Positions 10,901 through 22,899 of a stretch of DNA of 64,000 nt are shown here, piece after piece; positions within the stretch are counted from its first letter, which is position 1; every line of letters starts with the position of its first letter. Position numbers and translations under genes: made by a program. This DNA comes from Aquatica leii (taxonomy: Eukaryota > Arthropoda > Insecta > Coleoptera > Lampyridae), in assembly GCA_035610365.1 (NCBI GenBank), contig CM069433.1, forward strand, positions 167,106,882-167,170,881, in the 5' to 3' direction. The notes beneath the pieces are model-generated. The model saw nothing but the letters and a program-made list of their open reading frames with translations. It made no database searches and was not told where the DNA came from.

Positions 10901-11720
10901 CGTTTTTGTGACGCCAGTGTGCTACTGCTAGAAAGGTTGCGTATTTGCGCCCTTGTTGTTCCGGCAGTTGGTGCAATTGCGTGCGTCGTCTTATGTCACC
11001 GTTCCGTTCCTGAAGTGCCCGCCTTTGTTTCCTGTATAGGTGGGTTTTGCTTTGGCGTCCCCGCCATTGGAGTAGAACCGATTTCTTAAGCTATCGATTC
11101 CCTTTGTTTTTTAAGTTTTTGCCTTGCTGTCCCCGAAAGCTTTTTAGGCTATTTGGGTTTGTGCTCAGCATCAGCCAACATTTTTGGTTTCAGCTTAAAG
11201 TCCCTATCTTTTTTTAAATTTTATGCTGGTGGTTCCATATATGTTCCTACGAGTACGAAGGAAAAAAAGGTCACTGTGCGCAGTGCCCCGATACGTACGA
11301 AAGGCTATATACAACGGGGTTCGTTTGATGCCTCAAAGTTGGAACCAGTGAGAACTCGTCTTCTATCTAGTCACGCATTTATCGGCCTGGTCTTCCCCAC
11401 TTTAAGTTTAGATTTTTGATGAGGTTGTCGCTTTTTGGTCCAGACAATTAAGTCAAGACCTTCCAGCACTGCTTGCCAATGAAACATGTCCACAGCAGCA
11501 AGAATTTTGGGTTTGGCTGCCGTGCCTGCTGAATAAAGTCAGCAGAGCAGCGACAGGCATGGCGTTCCCATTCTTGCCACAGTAATATTGGAGTACCTAC
11601 GAATTTTAGGCCACGACTCCAACACCTGCTAAGGTAAGCAGAAATGTTCCGGCTCAGCTAGTGAAGCTGCGTACCATTACATCCTATCTACCCTCCTATC
11701 CACCACCTGGAGACGCGCCC
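10885..11720 (-). mobile_element. LINE 5' region with ORF1-like start, degraded
   Basis: On the minus strand 11720-11420 is unusually G+C-rich non-coding DNA (a GGTGGTGGATAGGAGGG-type tract) that looks like a retrotransposon 5' untranslated region. Downstream, about 11140-10980, it encodes KLSGTARQKLKKQRESIA, one stop, GSTPMAGTPKQ, and TKAGTSGTER. The 'KLSG..R...K' block followed by Gly/Ser/Thr/Pro-rich sequence is typical of insect LINE ORF1 proteins. It is joined directly to the mariner-like coding sequence at about 10900, so one has probably inserted into or been fused to the other. The clade is uncertain. Confidence 0.38.
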
Positions 11721-11874
11721 GATAGGTAGCTCATTAATGTTGATTCCTAATGTGATCAATTATCAATATCAGTTGATCGGCAAATAATCAAATTAATCCG
11801 ACTCGAAGAACCAAAAATGGGAGTATGTATGCGCCAAAAAATGATTAGACTACAAATGCCACCGGCCCACCATC

Positions 11875-14646
11875 GGTAATAATAATAATATTTATTAATC
11901 TAACATACATAGCAAATGATGTGTTAGACAAGTCAAAGATGTACATATTACATTTATTACACTTTAATTTCATAAAAATTAAAACTTAAAAATTTCATAA
12001 CATTGTATATAGGATTACTTTTCAAAATACTTTTTAATTGATTTTTAAACATGTGCTCTGGTAAGTTCTTAAAGCTTTCTGGAATTTGATTATATATTTT
12101 TTAACACATTATGTGCGGTAATGTACTAGATAGATGTAAAGTGTGCCTTGACAATTTAATGTATTAAGTCTGATCTTGTGTTATATCCATGATCATTTCT
12201 AGGAATTAATGTTTTTTTTTGTGTACATATATTACTGCTTCAATAATGTATAGATTAGCGATTGTTAATACTTGTAGCTGTTTAAATAAAGGCCTGCATG
12301 GTGCATGAGTGTGCTCTTGCTATGTTTCTTACAACCCGTTTTTGTGCTAACAGAACACGTTCTGTATATGCGGATAGTCCCCATAGTAAAATACCGTATT
12401 TTAGCTTTGATTCTATTTCAGAATAATACAAAGTTAATAGGTTATTGTCGTCTAGAACATTCAGTAGGTTTCTAAACATAACATTTGCTATTTAGGTTTT
12501 TGTCAAGTTTATCACAAAACTTGCTCTTTGTCAACATTTCACTTATTTGAATACCTAGAAAATTTGTTGAATATTGTCGTTGAATAGTAGTATTTATTGT
12601 TTGAACAGCGTAGTTATTGATGGTTTTTTTTAAGATGGAAGTATCGTCTGCGTACATAGCAACTGATATACATCTTAAAGATGAAAATGAAGGTCGTTAA
12701 CGTACCGTATAAATAGGAGTGGTCCTAAAATTGACCCATCCGGTACACCACATTTAACTTCGGTTAGTTTTGATCTAATATTTGTTTTTATTCCGATCAT
12801 TGCTGAAGATAATTTTACACATTACCCATGATTCATTAAGTACGTTTTTAACCATTGATATGAAGGTCGCAGAATATTCTAACCGGATATATTTTGTTTT
12901 CAAAATTGTTTAAAATATTCTTATAGATATTCAGTATTGCTGTTGTAGTAGATTTAGATTTCATAAAACCATGTTGACTTTGAGATATTGTGTAATGTCA
13001 CTTTAGAAATTTTTCTATTCTAACGTACATTGCATATTCAAACACTTTTGATACATTTGACAGCAGAGACACGAGTCTGTAGTTCGACATTTGACATTTA
13101 TTGTTTTTCTTGTGTATGAGTTTTACAATAGCAACTTTTAAGTTTGTCGGAAAGATACCTTGTCTCAATGACGAATTAGTTACATGGGTTAACTGGGCAA
13201 CGAAGCAATGTTTAAAATGTTTCAATAATCGCATTGGAATATTGCATATTCCTGTCGAGTGTTTCAGTTTTAATTTGCTAAGAATATCGCATATTTCATA
13301 TTTTTCCATATCTTTTATATTTTCTGGGCTTGAACATATTTAGAAAAGCATCTAGTTTGTCGTCCACTTTCGAGTCATTATAAACACATTTCCAAGAATC
13401 TTGTGAAATATAGTAATAGAAATCATTTTTATTTGAGTTATTTTATATTCTTCTAAACTGAAAAACATGATCTTTTAATAAATTTATATTAAACTTTAGA
13501 AGTAAATATCTGTGTTTCGAAATATGAGTCATGAACACTAACATTCCTACTATCTACGTTTAAAAAAAATATTATCTTTACAAGAGATAGGGCTTTGTGT
13601 AACAAGTGTAGGTTCAGTTAGAGGCATTTCATTATGTCGTGAATTGTGACCTTGAGCCAAAAATCGGAATTAATATACTAAATGTCAAAAATTTGACAAC
13701 TCCATCTGAATTCCAAAAACGTTAGTCTATTTAAAAGGCACTCACGTTAATAAAATTTAAAAACAATCAGATATTTATTTATCAAATAAAAATTAATTTA
13801 ATTATAATAATACCTAAAGACTTATTAACAACAAATACAACGACAAAAGCATAGATAGGTTACAAAAAATATACCGGTGAATGTTTGTAAGACGGATAAT
13901 AACAATATTAGGACATATACAGACTACAGCGCCACAGTTCACGAGATCTTGAAAGACGTCTACCAGATATTTTAAGTTATAAGACGACATTAGATCAAGT
14001 AACTCGTCTTTCTAACTATTGTTTTTTAAAAAGTCAATATTGTCTCTACTCTAATGCAAAATGGATTCTTAATATTACAAAATGTTTCTAACAAATCACC
14101 CAGACCTGTTATAAACTTATTAAAATTTCCGGTTGGTGATTTATACAAACAGAACATTTGAATTGTTTTACCATTTACCTCACACATCACTCCACAAATG
14201 TCTATATCCTTTTCTGTATAAAAATTTGTGATGTAAATTTGGCTTGCCTTGATTGTATTTTTTACCCATATTGCAGTACCACCTTCTCGATTACAAATTC
14301 TGCTAGAACAGCAACTTAATGTATATCCAGGAAACTTGAGAGAATCTAATTTGTCTGAACTAGGCCAAGTTTCACTAAAACAAATAATGTGTAAATCATG
14401 ACTATGTATAAGAATTTCAACCTCTGATAATATATTGTTAAGACTTTGTATATTAAGAAATAATACGTTGCACAAATTGTTTAATTGTTTTGACGAATAG
14501 GGGGTAAGATATTTATTTACATTTCTTCGTCGTTTATCTTTCGTCTGTGAAATAACCTTGTCAAATAAGCTCCTCTTGGCCAAATTGCAGGGCACATAGC
14601 AAATAGCATGCAACTCACCAAAATTAACTGCGACGAACTGCTTCAA
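11875..14646 (-). mobile_element. LINE (CR1/Jockey-type non-LTR retrotransposon), degraded
   Basis: The minus strand from 14646 encodes an endonuclease N-half (VLFLNIQSLNN, HIICFSETW, GGTAIWVKN). At 13309-12998 lies the reverse-transcriptase fingers/palm (STGICNIPMRLLK, LRQGIFPTNLKVAIVKLIHK, YRLVSLLSNVSKVFE). At 12657 comes MYADDTSI, the catalytic YADD box. C-terminal pieces run to 12282 (ESKLKYGILLWG). The 3' end at about 11875 is a TTA-type microsatellite tail (TAA repeated on the plus strand), typical of such LINEs. Frame breaks separate all blocks. Confidence 0.75.
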
Positions 14647-14649
14647 CTG

Positions 14650-15800
14650 CGGGACTGGTCCTTGTAATTTTTGTTTTCAAAATGGTAGCGCACACAAAAA
14701 CCGTATTTAACATAAATCACCGGCACTTGTCTACGTTATTGCATCGCCAGAGCCACACTGTCCACTTGAAAACCTCAGACCAAAATAAGGTAAAGTAAAG
14801 CCGAAATAAATTCACAAATGCGCCAATCAAAATGTTTAGTTAGCATAAACAGTACTTTTTCTCAAAAAATTTTTTTTTTCTAATTTCTAAGTACAGCTTT
14901 GCTCACAAAACGACACACAACTGTGTTAAAAATGGTTATAATAGTGCCTTTGAATTCAGATGGCGTTACCACCAACTGTACATAAATATTTCTATTTTTT
15001 CTGTGAGAATGCAGTGTTTGTATAAACATCATATCTGCTTGTAAACTTAGGTACAATTATCATCTTTGATTAAAAAAAATTATAAAATATATCTATACAA
15101 ATTTACGCAAATTAAAATTTGTTGGAAAACTTACCAAATATTCAATACTAACTATAGACGTGATCGAAATACTTATAATTGAGATTTAAAAAATGTAGTT
15201 GAAATGATTTACTAACACATGCTATAGCTTTGTTATTACAAAATTATATAAAATTATAAAATTGTATAAAATTCCATTTGCTTAATAAAAACTATAATTT
15301 GGAGAAACAAAGAAATAATCAAATGTAGTTTTGTTTATAAATTCGATATTTTCACATGCATTATGTATTGACATGTTTATTACTATATTATTTTCTTTAT
15401 CCAATAATTAGATTAAAAATTAAGTGAACCCTAACCTTAGCTGTTTAAATTAATATCGAAATAGGTCATCTTTTAAATTTCTTAAATATATTTGATTTTT
15501 TTTTAGTGAAACGTAATGAAACTCAAATCGCAATTTTTAATTGTAATTACAACACGTTTTAAATGTATCCAAATTTGTTTTATTTCATTTTTTTAAAATA
15601 TTTAATATAACATTTTATTGTTTGATCAGATTTTTAAAGATTTAAATAAAATGCGTTAATTTATTATAAATAAGCAAAACGTTTACACATAAATATTTAC
15701 AAAAAGCACTTATAAGCCTTAAACTACTTCAAATGGTAAGTAAGAAAAAACAATAAAACAATAAATTTTCAATAAAGATATTTACACACACGAAAGAAAT
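14650..15800. other. A+T-rich intergenic DNA
   Basis: No gene or repeat was recognised. Downstream of the minus-strand receptor-like gene there is AATAAA (complement) near 15659-15664, a plausible polyadenylation signal for it. Confidence 0.35.
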
Positions 15801-15810
15801 TAAAAATAGT

Positions 15811-16578
15811 TTAAAACTTCAGAAAATAAGACTTGCCTATAAACAAATTGTATATATAGAATAACGACACAATAACAAAACTTATTGCAAATATTAAATA
15901 CACAAAGTTAATAAAAAGTTTAACGGCATACGACAAAAAATTTGTAACCGTGTTCCTTTTTGGAAAATCTACTCTGATAATATCCTTTCTGCCAGAACAA
16001 TCTCCAAGCTGGTGTAGGTATTCTTTAAAGTTAAATATCAAGTATTTACCACATCTTTGTACTACATATTTGTTTACAAGCCTTCCGCATTGATTTTCTT
16101 TTTCGTTTGGGTTACACGTATGCAAAAAAAAATTATTACTGTTTACAATGACTAAATTTGTAATGTTGTACGTCCAACAAGCTTTGAAAACTTTAACGTG
16201 CTCCTCGCTAGTTGTTATTAACACAAATCTTCCTGTAGTGGATTCAGGATTTTTCCAAATTTGGCTTTTACTTAAAGACCGCAACATTCTTCGTACTGAT
16301 GATAAATCTTCGGATTGCATAATCCAGTTTCTTCCGTAACTCAGGGGAGTTGTTATAGGTTGGTTAATGTTGACGATTACAAACGGGTTACTCAACGATG
16401 AGGATACGTACTCGTTATTGTCATTTTCAGAAACAAAGTATAAAGTGTTGTCCCACTTAAACACATGTTTAATAATATTATTTATACAACTTTTGAAATC
16501 AAAATTTGTAGAATCCAGAAAACAAATTCCATTGTGTATTTGAATAAACACCAATAGCGCTACGTATACTTTTAACAT
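15811..16578 (-). CDS. ionotropic-receptor-like membrane protein lacking the channel
   Basis: A single open frame of 255 residues. It opens with a signal peptide (MLKVYVALLVFIQIHNGICF) and CINNIIKHVFKWDNTLYFV. Next is a segment with GRFVLITTSEEHVKVFKACW, NITNLVIVNSN and cysteine-containing CNPNEKENQCG. It ends in one hydrophobic helix (about residues 215-245) and a short basic tail. Divergent insect ionotropic receptors start in just this way: a Cys-Ile-x-x-Ile helix, 'FLI.T....V..W...I.NVVI', then a Cys-rich turn. A full receptor is about 600 residues with ligand-binding lobes and three channel helices, all absent here. It may be an intact short gene, a decoy-type anchored protein, or a truncated receptor relic. 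No frameshift occurs inside it, and codon use is A+T-rich like its surroundings. Confidence 0.55.
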   Translation of the reverse strand: MLKVYVALLVFIQIHNGICFLDSTNFDFKSCINNIIKHVFKWDNTLYFVSENDNNEYVSSSLSNPFVIVNINQPITTPLSYGRNWIMQSEDLSSVRRMLRSLSKSQIWKNPESTTGRFVLITTSEEHVKVFKACWTYNITNLVIVNSNNFFLHTCNPNEKENQCGRLVNKYVVQRCGKYLIFNFKEYLHQLGDCSGRKDIIRVDFPKRNTVTNFLSYAVKLFINFVYLIFAISFVIVSLFYIYNLFIGKSYFLKF

Positions 16579-16599
16579 CGTTACTTCGAAATGACGTTA

Positions 16600-17500
16600 T
16601 TTTCAATACTATACATGTTTGTATATAGCTGGTATATTTACTTAAAAAATTGATTTTCCTTAATATGAGTTTTATTGACATTTTTATTATTGTAATAAAA
16701 TAGAAGGATACAACCTTGAATGTTACATTATCAAACAGGAATCCTTGTTATAGTTTGAAACTAAATAATCTTATTATAGTAATTAACGGAAATAAATCAA
16801 AACCTTCAAGTTCAGTTTATAATATAAAAAAGGATTAAAAGTACGTAACAGTAAAGACTGTAAAAATGTTAACATAAAACCAAAAGTTTTTTAGTTTGTG
16901 TAAGTATTTAATTACAAAATATATTTTAAATGTGTATAATTAGATAAACTAAATAGAAATTAATTCAAAGCTGTATCTAACTAATTAAAAGTTTACATTT
17001 TGCAGCTTTTTTAAACACACTGGTACTCAAGTCTTGTGTCAGCGTACCATTTAAATTTTTACTAGCAACGTATTACAAAATTTAATTTTTTTAGATATTT
17101 ATTTTGTTAGACATGTTATTTTTATAGTATTTTACAAGAATAAAGTAAAAAACTGCTCAATCTTAAAAGTAACTTTAGAATGGAAATTACTTTTAGATTA
17201 ACACCCAGACTTTATAAGCTTAGTCCTAATATCCCTTTGAAACCCAAAACAAGAAGTTAAACTTTGCATTTGCCGTTTTGTCAACACAGTAAGGTAAACA
17301 AGTACTGTATGGGTTCTTGCAGATTACCACTAAAGATACTTTAAACAATTAGATGTGCAAAAGAAAAACAAAGGTTTTAAAGCATATCGGTGTCTACAGA
17401 ATTACTTGTTCCTGTGGAACATTATAAGAAAAACAAAACGCTTAAACTCAGAGTGAAAAAATATATGGTTAAAAACACACACAAAATCAGCCTTGGCTGA
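16600..17500. other. intergenic DNA upstream of the receptor-like gene
   Basis: A+T-rich, with no gene or repeat recognised. It contains whatever promoter serves the minus-strand gene ending at 15811. Confidence 0.35.
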
Positions 17501-17504
17501 TAGG

Positions 17505-18358
17505 TATGGAAAAAACCCATTAATACATTGCTATTTTAATATTGTAACAAATTTTAGAATTTGATTTATTTAAACTAGCTATTTATTGATTGATAACTAA
17601 AAACACAATACAAACTAGGGTAAAAGAACATACTAATAATTTTATAAAAGCAACACTTACATTAATTTATTTATTAGTGTAACCGTATACGATCCGCGGA
17701 TACAATCATGCACTTATTTATTTTAATAACACGTTTTCATATATACCGACGTTGTGTTTGTTTAAGCTCGCACGTTGCACTTTGAATTTAAAACTAGACT
17801 AAATACTAATCTCCTTTGTGTATTTTTTATATTCTTACTTTATCTAGAACTAGAACACTACATCTCTTTTTAAATATTTCCGGAACGCTTAAAATAATAA
17901 AAATAATAATTGCTAAAAGGAAAGTGCTTTGGTTTTCAACTACAAAAACAAATTGTATTGATTTCTACTGACTCGGACAAGTACGTGCTGAACTAAAGCT
18001 ATATCTTCGCAATAATCCCATAAAAACAATTTACACCATTAAATTTTGAAAAGTAATTTTAGACAAAAACGTTCATTTTGTTTTCATGTAGGCATTTTTT
18101 TAACTTATAGTAAAAATGGCTGAACATCATAAAATTCTCAGCCAAAATTAACTGGAGTTAAAATACCATTGTATTGTATAGGCTTCTAAAATTATCTAGA
18201 CTTGATTACGGCTCTGTTACTTTACTTTAGTTTTTGGAGCCCGGAGTCTTTTTAGTAATATAAAACCCGAAGCGGGATGCAAAATTTACCCCACCTTTAA
18301 CTGTGTTTAAAACTTATTTGTGTGGTTGTAATGTTGAAGGATGAACCCTGTAGAACTT
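17505..18358. repeat. tandem duplication, copy A
   Basis: About 850 bp from ACCCATTAATACATTGCTAT to CCCTGTAGAACTTTTTTT is repeated immediately downstream as copy B (18363-18783 plus 22454-22893). Shared landmarks are TCCGCGGATAC, CCGACGTTGT, TTTCCGGAA, GAGTAAATAG-type LINE sequence (CTTGATTACGGCTCTG) and a piggyBac end (GGAGCCCG, GAAGCGGGATGCAAAAT). By eye the copies differ at roughly one base in six to ten, so the duplication is old. Confidence 0.75.
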
Positions 18359-18783
18359 TTTTTTTAAAAAACCATTAATTCGTTGCTATTTTAATATTGT
18401 AACAAATTTTAGAACTGAGTTTACTTAAACTAGCTATTTGTTGATTGATGACTAAAAACACAATACAAACTAAAGTAAAAGAATATACGAATAGTTTTAT
18501 AAAAGTACTTACAATAATTTATTTATCACTGTAACTGTATGCCGTCCGCGGATACGATGATTAGTTCCTTAGTGCACTTATTTATTTTAACAACACGTTA
18601 TCTTTTATACCGACGTTGTATTTACTTAAGCTCGCACATTGCACTTTGAATTTAAAACTGGACTAAACCCTAAATTTTGTTGTGTACTTTTTATATTCTT
18701 ACTTTATGTAGAACTAGAACATTCCATCTCTTTCGACAATCGTATCCAAAGTTTCAAATATTTCCGGAATGCCTTAATAAAAT

Positions 18784-21700
18784 CAGGCCCGCGCCTAGCA
18801 CTTTTGGCGCTTCTGTGCAAACTTAAAATAACGCTCCAAATTTGTATTACGTTCATATGTGAGTACAGATACGGGCTAAGCTAGGTATTATTATCCACTA
18901 TTGAAAAATAATTTTAAAAAGTATTTTCATAAATTTATTTTCATTTTTATATTTTACAAGTATAAGTACAAGTATATAAGTAGCCATACAAGTATTTTTT
19001 CATTGAGGTACATAACATAATTATAAACTTATAGAAAACAAAAATATATTCTAACAGTATTACAACTCAAAATTTTTGTATTTTAGTTTCAAATGTAAAA
19101 TATGATAAAAAATAAAAACAAAACAATATATTATTTTACTAATGCAATATGTCACTTTTTAAAGCTTAGTATCCAGGTATTAGGCATTGTTATTAATATT
19201 TCAGCTAAGCGAATTGAGCTTTCAGTGCTTTCATTTTTGCAAATGGTTTAATTAAATCTTCGCTGTCTAATTCTTTTAGCTGGTCCGTTTCTATTGAAAT
19301 GATAGCAAGATTACTTAGTCGGTGTTGCCCCATGGTCGATCTTAAATATTTTTTTATTATTTTGAGTTTTGAAAAAGATCGTTCTGCGGTAGCAACAGAA
19401 ACTGGCATAGTTAATAAAATACGAAGTATTATGCTCGTATTAGAAAAAGAATCCACTAAGTTGTTAATTGTTATATAATTTAAAGTTTGTTCTGGAGACG
19501 TAATAATGTTTTCTTAAAAATTGTGTAAATATTGCAATTCTTGAACAAGTTCCACGGCAGTTATGTCTCGTTCATTGCGAGTTTTATCGTTAAAGAAATG
19601 TTTAATTTTTTGACATAATTTTAATTGTTCGTTTTCAGAATAATTTTTTAATTTATCAATATTCCATAAAAACGTGAAATTATTAGAGTAAGAAGAAAGT
19701 AATTGGAATCTCTCATTCACTAATGTTATGATTACATCTAGACTATTAAAAAACAATCAACTTTGAAACTTAAAGTTTCGTCGTGGATCTGTTCATCCTC
19801 ACATTTATAATCAAAATGTTTGTTTTTATTTTTCGCGGTCTTAGGCCTCTTTGTTTTTGAATTTTTATGTCTAAGCTGGATGCTATTTCTTTAGCACCAA
19901 TCAATAGAGCATAAAAACCTTTATGAGAGCGATAAGCTTTCAAAAAATTATTAACATCATTCAAATGATTACAACAGTGAGCAACATCAAAGTTCGGTTT
20001 TTGAATAAATTTACTAACAATGTTAACTTTACTTAAAATATTATACCATAATATAAGAATGTAAATGAACTCGAAATTTTACAATTTTTTCGCCAACGAT
20101 GCAGCCAAATTTTTTACGTTATTTTCAAAGTTTCCTTCGCTTATTTCAAACAGAGCATCGCAAACCTCCGCAAGTTGATACCTTAAAGCAGTTATTGCAT
20201 CTATTCTACTAGACCATTGAGTATCCGATAAAGGTTTAAAGATAAATTAAAAATTGATTCTCAAAGTATTCGTTTATGCGGCATCCTTGACGACTAAATT
20301 TAGGGCATGATTGCAACGAGAAACAAAGAAAGCCCGCGGTTTAAAATCCAAATTTTTTTTGTAAACCATTATGGCTACCACTAATGTTTGCTCTATTGTC
20401 GTTACCCTGACCCGGGAAATCGTTGATATTTAAGCCTTCTCTCTCTAACGCCGACAAAAGAAATTTTGTCGAGCCTTCGCCCAACAAATCATCTATAGGA
20501 CAAAATAATAAAAAATGTCTTTCTATACTAATTCCCGTGCTCTTTAAATTAACAAATTTTATACAAACTGAAATTTGTTCTTGGTGACTAGAGTCAGAAG
20601 TGCGGTCTAATATTATAAAATAATATTTTCCCTTTTTAGTTAGTTCTAAAATTTTGGATTTCATACTTTCACCGATCAAGTTGGTTACTTCATTTTGTAT
20701 TTTATTCTCGATATTTTTTGTGATTTTTTATTTAAAAGCGTTTTGTATGTCCTGACATAATCGGGTCGAATTTGGAAATCATTTGTATGCATTTTAAAAA
20801 GTTACCATTGCTTTTCTCAAACAACTTATTACTACTTCCACGAAAAGCTAAATTTTGCTGACTTAAAAACTGAATCACGTAGACAATTCTTTCTATAACA
20901 GCTTACCAGTATTTAGTTTCTCTGTTTATTACATTTTGAATTTCAGAATCAATTATTTCATTTTTATTAAAACGGTTAGAAAGATCTAGCAATTTTAGAA
21001 CATTTTCGATATGTAACTTGCTCTTTTCACAAATATTGTAACCAGATTCATCACTAAGGCGAACAGATTTCAAATTGCTGTCATTAAAAATTTTGCAGCA
21101 GAAGCAGCAAAGTTTTTGGTTTCGGAATACAACAACCAAAAACGCTCAATTTTTTCTTTGTTTGGTAAAATTCTAAATATCATTTTTGTTTTGATAATGA
21201 GGAAGACCACGTTCTACTAATTCTTGAATATTATTAGGACGATTTCTTTGGAAAGTTGACTCACATTTTCCGTTCTGGTAATTTCTGAAGGTGTCGATTT
21301 CTTATTATCAGCGGAACTTGAAGATGTTGATAAATTGGTTTCTAAATCAGTTGCTTCTCTGCTGCTGACACTTGTTTCAAGTACAGGTTCAGAATATTGG
21401 GATTCAGCTGTATTATTGTTGTTATTAATATTTGGTAAAGTAGACTCGGGTTTTGAAAAAAATGCGTAATTTTAACATGGTTTTCCAGTTCTTCCTCTCT
21501 TTTTCTTTTATTCAACAAACTTTGGTATCCAGACAATTTCTTCTTTTTTTCTGACATCCTGTATACTGTAAAGAAATTAACACGTAAGTAAAGAAATTGA
21601 CAAACTATTCATGAAAAATGCAAATGTTTTGACGTCTCAAACTCGAATGTATTTTCTCAACATTACTTATTTCAAGTTATTTCAAAATTGATAAAATTTT

Positions 21701-22445
21701 ATAAAAAGTAATATTAGTGCTTATCAATTATTCTGTTTGAATTTACTTTAATTAACAATGTTGTTTATATAACCAAATATAAAAAGATTTTGCAAGTTTT
21801 TGGCTTTTAATGTTTTAATAAATCTAAAATAAAAAATTAATTTTAGATGAACTCACCTTAATTCACAACACATCACTATGAAGTCCGTAAAACTACAAAA
21901 AACTAAAGTTTCAAAAACAGATATTTTTTACCCCATGCACCTTTTCACTTGGCTAAGTTAATTATCGATCAGGCATCAGGCAACAAATGAAATCGCGACT
22001 GATGCAGCGCTTAAATATATAAAGTTTTGTACATTGCAAGCTAAGACAGGAATAAAACGCTTGTTTGCTCGTTGGTTTGTTGCAAGTCAAATTTCAAGCT
22101 CAAACATAAATAAAATCAGATTTGTTTGAGTTCACACAATTCATCTTATCATGTTAGGTATTACGTATTCGATCGAATAAATGCTATTATTGCGTGCTCT
22201 CATTTGGAAAATATATTATTTTTGAAAAGTAATTCGGTCTCAAAGAGTAAAAATAAAAAAATAAAAAACAATATAATAGCTAGCAATTCTTTACTGGTTT
22301 TTTATCATTATAAATTTTGTTTTGACAATGTTGTTTGTTGCTTTATCTTTTTTTTACTTTTGAGTTTTAAGGCTTTTCGGCGCCTTCGGCGCCTCGGCGC
22401 TGTCGTACACCACATGACTTTGCCCTTATGTACGGCGCGGGACTG
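18784..22445 (-). mobile_element. complete hAT element with perfect target duplication
   Basis: A 3,662-bp element. The ends are CAGGCCCGCGCC and the complement CAGTCCCGCGCC, flanked by AATAAAAT on both sides (18776-18783 and 22446-22453), a perfect 8-bp hAT duplication. It sits exactly at the gap in tandem copy B, which confirms both limits. Inside, the minus strand carries a broken transposase. The right end contains a G+C-rich inverted GGCGCC/GGCGCC cluster (22378-22402) next to the inverted repeat. Confidence 0.88.
19205..21557 (-). pseudogene. hAT transposase (ZMYM1-like type), broken
   Basis: Starts at 21557 with MSEKKKKLSGYQSLLNKRKREEE, a basic N-terminus normal for this type. A Cys-rich TTF-type finger follows (LCCFCCKIF, 21110-21060). 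Then comes the DUF4371-like catalytic region (YYFIILDRTSDSSHQEQISV at about 20610-20560, with the expected Asp), and PGQGNDNRANISG. The C-terminal dimerisation block is LLTMPVSVATAERSFSKLK, then YLRSTMGQHRLSNLAIISIE (19420-19270). At least five frame breaks are visible, so it is inactive although the element boundaries survive. Confidence 0.82.
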
Positions 22446-22899
22446 AATAAAATAATAATTGCTAAAAAAATAGTGTTTTGGTATTCAACTACAAAAACAC
22501 ATTATATTCTTTTATACTGACGAGTACGTGCTGAACTAAAACTATATCTTCACAATTATCGCATAAAAAAAGCAGTTCACACTATTAAACTTTTAAGGCT
22601 GATTCTAAACAGAAACGTTTATTTTGCTTTTACGTAGGCATTTGTTTAACCTACAGTAAAAATGGTTTAACATCATAAAATTCTCAGAGATAAAGTACCA
22701 ATGTATAGTAATTGTATAGGCTACTGATATTATCTACACTTGATTACGGCTCTGCTATTTACTTTAACCTTTGGAGCTCGAAGTTTTTTAGTAATACCAA
22801 ACCCAAAACGGCGTGTAAACTGTACCCTACTTTTAACTGTGTTTAAAGCTTATTTATGTGGTTGTAATGTTGATGAATGAACCCTGTAGGACTTTTTAA

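Larger units (their letters stand above)
18363..22893. repeat. tandem duplication, copy B, split by a hAT element
   Basis: The second copy of the 850-bp unit. Its left part (18363-18783) matches 17505 onward. It then stops at the 8-bp sequence AATAAAAT, and the match to copy A resumes at 22446-22453 after the hAT element. Its right end (22768-22893) is the start of the piggyBac element, so the duplication arose after that piggyBac inserted. Confidence 0.75.

Noticed and set aside
10703-11419. Long plus-strand frames (128 and 88 residues)
   Set aside because: They are the opposite strand of the mariner-like and LINE ORF1-like coding sequence.
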